NCBI GenBank assembly: GCA_034620365.1
Contig: JAQGEQ010000179.1
Location: 186,001-250,000, forward strand
DNA: 64,000 nucleotides
Source: Pegea sp. RAD2-039
Lineage: Eukaryota; Chordata; Thaliacea; Salpida; Salpidae
Direction of reading: 5' to 3'
Below are positions 55,447-64,000 of this stretch, in pieces. The notes under the pieces were generated by a model. That model saw only the letters and a program-made list of their open reading frames with translations, did no database searches and was not told the origin of the DNA. The first letter of the stretch is position 1; each line of letters begins with the position of its first letter. The position numbers and the translations under genes were made by a program.

Positions 55447-55491
55447 ATGGCCGCTGAAGGAAAAGGTTTTGTGAAAAAGGACTTTTTGTGA
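55447..55491 (+). CDS. 14-codon open frame in strong Kozak context
   Basis: AACAAAATGGCC starts a frame of 14 codons (MAAEGKGFVKKDFL, stop), just right of the CpG-rich segment and followed by AATAAA-like sequences near 55548-55580. It may be a short first coding exon with a donor after AAAAG, an upstream ORF, or chance. Confidence 0.2.
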   Translation: MAAEGKGFVKKDFL

Positions 55492-55642
55492 AATGTAATT
55501 TTGTTCGGAATAAAAATCAAACGCTTTGATCTTTTGGGTAGCGTTTGAATGAAATAAAAGCGAAAAGAAATAAATCAAGTCGATTTTAGTAGAGGATTTT
55601 CAATCACTTTTTAGGTTCCGTATTTTCACAAACAGCAATTTA

Positions 55643-58047
55643 TCAACTTTCCGTCTTCAAAACGTAAAATCGAAGAAAATATTTTACCTGAACCTGAATG
55701 TTACACTGAACAGTTGCGTTCCTAAGCACAAGCGCTTTACTTCGATGCTGATATTCGCTGCCAACTTTAAGCGTTTTTGCAAAAGTCAGACTTCTTTGGT
55801 TGGTTTTTCGAAGTTGAAGTACCTGTAATTAGTAGACAGATCATATTTAAAGGCTAATAGTTAAAGAAGAGCTTTCAACTTTATTCTGTGAATCAATTCT
55901 TCCAGCAATCTGTCCATCCAGTATTAGTGGCATCAACTCATCTTCTAACTCAACGACACTACACTTAAAAGTTGAAGCCATACGATGCATATCAGCAAGT
56001 CTATATGGGCTGAAATACTGATGAAAAAAAATTGAAATCGAATAGCTGAATTAGGAAAGATTAACCTGAACAAGTCCTCGATATCTAATCTGTTTGCAAA
56101 TAGCATCAATATGAGGTGATAAATAGATGTCGAGCAGGGCGTTTTGTCGAATTATATCTAACAATTCCAAGCAACGCGAATAATGTGACTTATAAAACGC
56201 GAGAAGAATTTCACGAATATTCGGTTCCATCTCCATCAAAAGTTTGAAAGTGCTGTGAGATGAAGATGTAGAAATTAAAGATTACATTCAAAGATCTAAC
56301 CTGCAATTGATCACTTGATCTTTCAGTTCTTCCCTGGTGAAAGTCGCAAGAGCACAGAGGCTACCATATATTGTGATGTTATTGGCTGAGACTAACTACA
56401 ATTGAGACTGTTTGTAAAAGTTTCAACCAATCAAATAGCGAGTTGATTACTTCTGGAAAGTCGCAGTGATCTGAAGTTGCTTGGAGGAAGTCCTTTGCAG
56501 CAGCCTTATACTTCCCAATTCCTAGATTTGCTAATCCTGCAGAGCATCTGCGAGGAGGAGGTTTCGGGTGTTGTTGATAGCTTAGAATGATTAATTTGTA
56601 GAAAATAGAAAGAGGGAATTTGTTAGTGGAAAAACGTTACAAAAGAATTGTTCGAACAGAAAAGAATTTAGATAAATAAATTTAACATGATAAAAAACCA
56701 AATGCAAGCAAAAAATCGATTTGAAAAATATTCATTCTGTTTACATTTAAAGCTGTCTGCTGACAACTAGCGGCTGCTGATAATTAAAGGTGAGTAAAAG
56801 AAAGATTCATTATCTTTTCAGCTACAAAAGTCGATTGTAACACAGATAAAGTAGATTTAAGTATTTGAAAGATAAAAACCTTAATTTTGTTTGAACATAT
56901 ATGTTTATTTGATCTTTTTCATTAAATAATCCACTACTTTCTGCTTTATTCACATAGGTAAGTACATGAGTCCAATTTCCAAGATAGATACAAACCTAAT
57001 AACAAACAGCTTCAAAATACAAACAATTTTCTTGACAAGTCGACAAACTAACCTTTATCACATTTAAACACATATTAACAATATGCTTCGCAGATGAACA
57101 ATAATCACGAACTTTACTGTAGTTCTTTAAAGCGTTATTTAAATCACCCATATTTAAGTAATGAGAACCCAAATCATCATAACCTCGTCTGAAATTCAAC
57201 ATCCAATTCAACATCTGTATCTCATATTTACAATTGATTACCTGATACACTCTTTGATTGAGCTGTTTTTAAAAGCTTTTAAATCAGTATTCAATTTTTC
57301 GAGCAATGTCTCGGCGTGTTTAGCGGTTAAAGTAATCCACTGCAGATCCGGAACAACACTTTCGTGAGTTGTAGATCTATCAAAGTGAGAATTTAAAAAA
57401 ATCATTTAAAAAAAAGGAAAATTCCAACCTGAGAGCATCAACTAGCTTTTCATGAATAAGTTGATATAAGTTGACATTCAATGATTTCTTCACAAGTAAT
57501 AAACTAAACCTGGTGAAAAAATTAACGTTTTCAAAAAAAATAACAGAAACAGAAATGTAACAGACTTAAAACAATCCACCCGAAGCGACGGAGCATGTTT
57601 TGCGATAAATAACAACCTTTTAATTTTCATGTGACCTGAATATCCATTTACATAAGTTTCAAGATCCTACAAATAACAAATAGAAATTGTTTGTGAATTT
57701 GGAAGTAAAAGTGAAATACTGACCAAATTTGGATTTTCAACAATATAATTTGAAGTAGATCCTTCTCTTTCGTCTTCAACATCAACTTGCATAGGTTCAG
57801 CATTCTGTGAAAGATTAGAAGATAAAAATAAATTGCTTTACATTTATGCAATTTTTCTAATAATAAAATTAAGATTTAATAATAAAGAATAAAAAAATCA
57901 CATTTGTGTTTCTTACTAAATTATTGATTTTAATTCTTAACAAATTCATATATATTATTAATAAAATTAAGTTGCTGGGATTTGGAGGTTTGAAAAACAA
58001 ATCAAACTTACTGCAGAAGGACCTGCTAAACCAAGATGTTGCGCCAT
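55643..58047 (-). CDS. GPS1: COP9 signalosome complex subunit 1
   Basis: Twelve exons: 58012-58047, 57724-57804, 57566-57666, 57429-57509, 57242-57376, 57053-57188, 56880-56995, 56451-56547, 56301-56395, 56066-56252, 55880-56017, 55643-55822; 460 residues, near the family length of 470-490. Subunit 1 scaffolds the COP9 signalosome, which removes NEDD8 from cullins. Diagnostic blocks are AEPMQVDVE and YIVENPNL at the N-terminus, [45 protein letters not shown], the PCI-domain segment [31 protein letters not shown] and [14 protein letters not shown]. Introns are mostly 55-160 nt, the longest about 330. The last exon is uncertain. Reading straight through a good donor (CAG|GTAAAA) at 55688 gives the stop at 55643; splicing there would need a tail exon I could not find. 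Confidence 0.94.
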
Positions 58048-59297
58048 TTATAATATCACAATTATTCAGACTTTTTACTAAAAAAGGTCATAAAAAATAA
58101 ATCAAAACTTTTACTTCTGTTCTATTACTATCTACTAATTATCATAAAAATAAGAAAAGTTTAGCAAAAGTAAACAATAAACTTCCAGTAAACTTTAACC
58201 AGTATATGATATAAGTTATTTTTAAATTAAGTAGACTTCAAATATAGATTTTTTCTATTGATAATGAAAAAATATATATCTAAAATTAAAGTAAAATCCA
58301 AGAAACAACAATTAAAGTAATTGCAGAAAAAATGCCATTAAGTTTAAATTAATAATTTTTTATTAAACTGAAAAATAAACTAGAAAAAATAAACAACATT
58401 TTCAGCTTTTGCTCATTAAATAACTGTTTATATTTTTACTATTTCAACACAACCATATAAATTGAAAGTCAGTTTAAAAAAAACAAAAAAAAACAAAAAT
58501 AAGTAGAATTCCATAACTTGCATGAAATTTAAGCTTAGTATAAAAAGTTAATAATTAATTAATTACTAAATATCATGAAAGTAATAACAAAATAATATTT
58601 CTAATAAAAACATAACTAACAAAAATTATGTTTCTTTAATATTTAATAAGCTAAAAAATTAATAATTATAAATAGATTGAATAAAGAAACTGATTAGATT
58701 GCACAAAAGGGTTTAAATATTTAGAAAACATCTTATAAAAATCAGAAACAGATTTGCTTGTTAATCACTATCTTAATAACTATCAGAAATAGTCTGCAAG
58801 AAATAAAGACAGAAACTGCTTTATTGATAAATATTGAAAAAAAAAATTTAAAAAACATATTTAAATACAAAAATAATAAAAATTATTATTCTATTTAAAC
58901 TTATTTATAACCTCAATAATTATTTTTAGTTGGTTCAATAATGATTAGTAATAAATTTGATAATATTAAAAATCAAATTAAAAATTAAGTTTAGATTAAT
59001 TTAGGATTTAACAGAGTAGAAGATTGAGAGAAAATATCAAACTAAATACCAAAAAACTAAATAAAGATAAAAAATGATTAAAATATATATTATTATTATT
59101 ATACATTTTCTGAATTTATATTGGAGAAATTAACCAATTTATTAAATCATCATCAAAATTTAAAAGAATTATTTTACATATAAATAAATATATTGATGAA
59201 AACAAAAGCTTATTTTTAAAATTTTCTGTTTTAATTATATATTACTTTTTTTAATTATACGTATATCAAATTTAAGTGATTTATTTATTTTATTTGA
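58048..59297. other. AT-rich sequence upstream of COP9 subunit 1
   Basis: No exon recognised; extremely AT-rich. Confidence 0.5.
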
Positions 59298-59490
59298 AGC
59301 ATGGCTGCAGATGACAAATTATATAGCTCTTACAGCAAACACAAAACATTTGACTGCAGAAAAATAATAAAAAGGTTTAATTTAACGTAGAAATAAATAA
59401 AAACAGAAAAAAGGAACGCAATAGAAGCATAAGTAAATAGAAGTCATTTAATAAATAAAAGTCTACCACTTTTGTATACTTCACATAGAG
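59298..59490 (+). repeat. Interspersed repeat family C, copy 3
   Basis: Begins GCATGGCTGCAGATGACAAA and matches 42665-42850 and 40790-40960 in the same orientation. Confidence 0.6.
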
Positions 59491-60429
59491 TAACAAGAAA
59501 CCATCTAACAAACAAACAAAAGATAGTGTAGAATACTACTTTATAATCTGAAATTTTATAAACTGCTAGGAAAAAATGGTTAATATTTTTACAGCCTAGA
59601 ATTAAGTTGTTAAAAGGTTATACAAAAAACTTTATGTAAACACTCACCTACTACATAAATGTAAATATAAAAAAAAAATAATAATTTTATATGAAGCTAT
59701 TTTAAACATAATTTGATCAGAATAATTTTTGCTACTATGCGCACATAGTAAAAAGTTTTGCTAAAAATATATTTCTAGTTAAGCTGATGTACATCATTAT
59801 AACATCAAAGTTTAAGACGTCAGGTATACTTGTGGGTTAAGACCTTTTTCTTAAACTAAGAAGCCGCAAATGAAATACACCAATCAACTTCGATTGCAGT
59901 TGTGTATGTATGTGTACTAGATTTTGTAAATAAAACTCACTAGATATTGAAGGGATTTACTGTCTGAATACATCTCTTATATTGACAAACAATCTTTGAA
60001 AAATGAAAAATTTTTATTAAAAACGTTTTACATTGTTTCATTGTAATGTATAGCATAAACTAAGTATATTAATATTAATAGATTTTTATATAATCGCATT
60101 CAGAATAATTTCCTGAATGAAACTCTAATCATTAAATCTTCTTATTTTGTGTCTTTTATTTTTAGGAATAATTCAGCCATTGTTTTAAAATTCTTAATTA
60201 TTCTCCATTTTTTTAGCGTCCATTATCTATAGAAAGATGTTAGCTAATTGTTTAATTTACTAACTAACGTTGAAAAACCATATCTTTTTAATAGTAATCA
60301 TATAGTGAGTTAATAAAAAAATACTTTTATTTTAAAGTACGTGATTAAATGAATTTATTTATATTTACAAAAGGTAAACAAATTTGAAGATTTTTCTTTT
60401 TTTCTCAGACTGATGATATTTCCATTAAT
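59491..60429. other. AT-rich sequence, no gene seen
   Basis: No coding or repeat signal recognised. Confidence 0.45.
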
Positions 60430-60750
60430 ATTTTTTTTATTTATTTATTTCAATAAATGCAAAGGAGGGTGACTAAAGAGAGCACCTTCTGCTAAGACAC
60501 ATTCTCACAAATAATGCTTATTAAGTTAGAAATATAGAAAGAAAAAGATGTAACACATGGCACTTCAGAAGTCCTCTAAACACATTACAGTGAACAATTA
60601 CATAGAATGTTAATAATATAAAAAAAAGGAAAAATTCACAGTTTAGAAATGGCATTATAACGGTTCAACTTCTGCTTGAACAACACGAGTGATTCTGGCA
60701 TGACAATGTCTGATGGCAGCTGGTTCCATTTGTTTTGAGCCAATTCAACA
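60430..60750 (-). mobile_element. 5'-truncated LINE, reverse-transcriptase C-terminus and 3' tail
   Basis: On the minus strand 60749-60636 encodes NKWNQLPSDIV, then ESLVLFKQKL and a stop. This is the typical end of CR1/L2/Jockey-type LINE polyproteins (W..LP..V....SL..FK..L). A 3' UTR follows and the element ends in an ATAAATAAATAA tail at 60430-60450. Its 3' UTR matches 42119-42250. Truncation at the 5' side is usual for LINE insertions. Confidence 0.75.
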
Positions 60751-62144
60751 CTGATTTATAAAATTAATTTAATTGGTTTATTATACACTTTTTAAACGTT
60801 TTTATTAGGGATATACAGAATATTTAGGTTGAATATTTTTTCAAATGTTTTTTTAATTTTATATCATCATTAATGAATATTTCAACAAATTAACTCATTA
60901 AGTTGTTTTGATTGACTGAAGTATTGATGATTAGCTTTACTATTGCTTATAAAAAAGGTAATTACAACTAAAAGCTATCAATCTATTTTTGATCAAGAAG
61001 TTAGATCAAAAATAAAAATTATTTATTATCAATTACAAAAGACAAAGTACGACCAAAGTACGATGCATGACAGTTTTGGAGTAAAATTATTTTACCTAAA
61101 AGCTTTTGTCTAAAATATAATTTTTAAACCAGATAGGGTAGGGTCAAAGATTTGCTTACTATTATTTGTTTAACTTTTGTTTTATGATGACTTTTTCAAT
61201 TTAATTGGGAGTAAGACTATGTATAATATGTTTGTAATGAAATGGTGACTAAGCAAAATATTTGTTAAATAAATTATTTTCGAATTGTCTAATTATATTT
61301 AAGTATTTTTTAACCTTGATAATATAATTCTTTGTAATTTTTAGCGAAATCAATGTAACAGGTTAGTTCAAGATTATATTTGATATTGTTTTTCAAACTT
61401 TGAATAACAATGTTATTAATAGATGTTTTCTTCAAAGAAAGCATTAATCATTATCACTTAACAAAACAAAATCTAGAAAATATTTTCAACTTTTATTTAT
61501 TGCTTATTGCTTCAGGAGTTCAATATTAAAGTTCAATATAATCTGTAAACTGATTGCACAATAATAGGCTTCATAGTTATTTTTTACTATCTTTTTCGCT
61601 AAGTGTTTGTTTATTTTGTAAACATTAGAGACAATGTGAGAATGAGCATCTGTTATTTGAACCAATCAGCCTTATTTAATATAATTTTTTTTTCTGTCAA
61701 GTTCTATATATTTGATTGTTTTATACTTTATACTATTCTGATTATAATAATTTTTTTTTAATCCTGTAAGAATATTTTCAAATTTCAATTTTGTTTTAGA
61801 CATCTTAGTAACTATTTGTTTAAGTCTATTATTGATAACTATTTTATAATTTATAATATATATGGTAACCCATTTATTTTTGTTTCTTCAAGCATTAATG
61901 ATGTTAGAACTATTTTGAAAATAAAATTTTTTATTATAGAAGATAATGTTCTGTTTGTGATTCAAAGTACTTAAAATATATTTTTATAGTAATTTGATAG
62001 TTTTCAATAAATCACTGAATATTGTTATTAATTACTTCATACAAAGATAAAAGAATTAACTTATATTTTTGAATTAATTATTTTCTTTTTAAAAAAAAGT
62101 ATTTTTTAAGTTTTTTTTATCATGATAACCAATCTTAGTTCTTA
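60751..62144. other. AT-rich sequence, no gene seen
   Basis: Presumed promoter side of the exon at 62145. Nothing recognised. Confidence 0.45.
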
Positions 62145-62362
62145 ATGATGGAGGCTCTCTTAGTTTACAATGGATATTATTTGGACTCAAAGTCTAATCA
62201 CTCATCTATCCATCAATCTATAGGTTTTTGTGGTCAGAATGATTCTTTTCAACCTTTTTGGGCTAATAATGGATTATCAAAATGCTTTTTTGACACATTA
62301 GTATCTTCTTTATTATTTATTTTGTTGGTTCCAATGTTATATCAGATCAGATTAATGAAAAA
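62145..62362 (+). CDS. Probable first exon of an ABCC-type transporter
   Basis: An ATG-initiated frame of 72 codons plus two bases ends at a strong donor (AAAAA|GTAAGTG). It encodes a short extracellular-type N-terminus with an NHSS glycosylation site, then FCGQNDSFQPFW...LSKCFFDTLV and a hydrophobic helix (VSSLLFILLVPMLYQI). Multidrug-resistance ABCC proteins begin similarly: FC.....P.W, then T.CF..T and the first helix of the accessory domain TMD0. I found no continuing exon in the remaining 1.6 kb, most of which is an older repeat, so the gene would continue beyond the window. Other multi-pass membrane families are possible. Confidence 0.4.
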
Positions 62363-62599
62363 GTAAGTGTCTATTGATTATTATAATTTATTATTACTAT
62401 ATACCAACCTTTAGAAAATTAACTTGTCTCATACTATAATTATCAATATGTACTTAATATGTTCTTAAAAATTTATAAGTTACATTTAAGTTTTCTAAAA
62501 CTTTTTGTGTTAAAAAGTTTATAAGTTTAAAAAAATATTTTTTTCTAATTCATGAACTTATCAACTAAAAAGGTCTTGAAACTCTGTTCAGTCAATTCT

Positions 62600-63970
62600 C
62601 CCTTTTCTTCCATCTGTGACTATTTTGTTATTCCTTTTGTAGTTCAATTTAATCCATCTGTAAATTTCTTCAATAGTGATATGGCTTATTCTAACTTCTA
62701 TAAAGTCAACTTTTGAAAGCATTAGCACCTACTACCTTCTTCTAACTGGAAATGCATAATTAATAAAGAGCTATCCTTGTAGTCTTTCTATGATAATTTC
62801 ATACATGTTCTGAACAATTCTATTTGAAAGTTTATTCTACTAAGAGCTTCCTTCCATCCTAGTATTAAAACTTGGATCTCATTAAACGTTTGCTAAGTGA
62901 AAAGCATCTCTAAAAACAACAAATCTAAATTCAAAAATAGATTAAAGTAAAATATAATCTTAGGTGTAAGGAATATAGAGTTTAATTTAATAAGTGGTAC
63001 AATTACAAAGAGAGTAGGATTTGTGACAATGCCCTATATATAAGTTCTATAAATAGATTAAAATCCAGCTTTCCATAAAAATAAAATCTTTTATTGATCT
63101 TGAAAAAGCTGAAATTTTAATCTAAGCTTTCAAAAAGTCTTCACCAAAGACCAAGATTCTAAAAATATAATTCTTAAAACTAACAAATGACTTTGTAATC
63201 ATTGATGTAGATATTTCACTAATGTTAGAAATAGGCTAAGTTGTAAACTAGAAAAATTCCTTTTTTTTACTATGTTCTTTAATCTTCTTTAAGTCTACTA
63301 ACTTATGGCTTTAATAAAAACAATACAAGCTAGCTACTTTCAAGTGTTTCCACCTGTCAATAAATAAGTCCTCAAACTCTAATCCAACATCACTTGACTT
63401 TGATCTAAACAACAATAAAGTTCCCCAATATCTGCTCATTAAAAACTTGAACATTTTCATCTTTCACAATTTGAAATAGTATCACCATGTAACTTATTTG
63501 TTCCGTTCTGAATTCTCAAATCTTTTTAGACCAGAAATATTAAGAAATTGTTAAAACTTTCCACCAGATATATTCCCTTCCCAAATTAGATTTCAATTTT
63601 TCTATATAAAGTTCTCACCTTGAAAAAGATATTATGAAACTAGAATCTGTTCAAGAATCTTTTACTAGGAAGTTTTACTTGGATGTAGCATATCCTTTTC
63701 TGCCTACAAACGTTGTCTCTATAAGTTTAATATAAAAACCCAGCAATACTGACCTCTTACTATTATCTAAAGTTATTAATAGCTTTTGTCATCTTAACTT
63801 CAATGAGTTCTCTAAAGATTACAATCTATCAAACGTGTGTAGAGGCTTTTCATTCATAATTAAACTGCTCAACAACTTTAATAACAGCCACTGCAGTAGC
63901 AGCTTTTTTAATAGAGTAACAACAGTTTAGAATTTTCTTCCCAACTTCATCACCAAATCAAAATCTTTTA
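62600..63970 (-). repeat. Uncharacterised interspersed repeat family D, copy 2
   Basis: The minus strand is collinear with 42890-43770, with longer, diverged sequence beyond the shared part. Conserved blocks include ACTCTATTAAAAAAGC, GGCTGTTATTAAAGTTGTTGAG and GAGGACTTATTTATTGACAG. It lies in the presumed intron after the exon at 62145. Confidence 0.6.
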
Positions 63971-64000
63971 AAATCTTATTTAAAAATTATTATTTGATTA

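Overview
This is a eukaryotic, almost certainly metazoan, nuclear window. It is very AT-rich (roughly 70% A+T by eye), with short GT-AG introns (about 45-600 nt), AATAAA signals after most genes and decayed retroelements between them. An opsin, CNBD2-like and NCBP3-like genes and a COP9 subunit point to an animal. The low GC and a likely spliced-leader-like acceptor upstream of a tightly spaced gene make a cnidarian, perhaps a hydrozoan such as Hydra, my leading guess. The sequence does not prove this. All multi-exon models below were rebuilt by hand from splice sites, reading phase and family similarity. Every listed CDS sums to a multiple of three.

Layout. 1.8-5.3 kb (+): two tandem enoyl-CoA delta-isomerase genes. 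One is an ACBP-ECI2 fusion with a mitochondrial-type N-terminus. The other is a short paralogue ending in the peroxisomal signal SRL. 8.2-17.2 kb (-): two complete S-adenosylhomocysteinase genes whose cores are nearly identical while their first exons, last introns and flanks have diverged. A gutted Ty3/gypsy element with one LTR lies between them. 21.0-26.7 kb (+): a 15-exon CNBD2-like cyclic-nucleotide-binding-domain gene. 31.5-33.5 kb (-): a six-exon opsin with the retinal-binding lysine but unusual G-protein-coupling motifs. 34.7-36.3 kb: a fossil reverse-transcriptase fragment and a tRNA-derived SINE bracketed by a 100-bp direct repeat. 37.2-38.3 kb (+): ribosomal protein eS27. 39.4-40.5 kb (-): an intronless NCBP3-like gene. 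40.8-43.8 kb: fragments of three interspersed repeat families, all of which recur at 59-64 kb. 49.2-51.4 kb (-): a 758-codon single-exon orphan gene of high GC, studded with nine perfect TGACGTCA palindromes. 54.3-55.4 kb: a CpG-rich, promoter-like segment. 55.6-58.0 kb (-): COP9 signalosome subunit 1 in 12 exons. 62.1 kb (+): a probable first exon of an ABCC-type transporter whose remainder lies outside or was not found.

The genes do not form one pathway. The coherent units are the two local duplications (ECI pair, AHCY pair), each showing a different fate: apparent compartment split for ECI, sequence homogenisation for AHCY. The most unusual items are the CRE-palindrome-rich orphan gene, the opsin with altered DRY and NPxxY motifs, and the homogenised AHCY pair.
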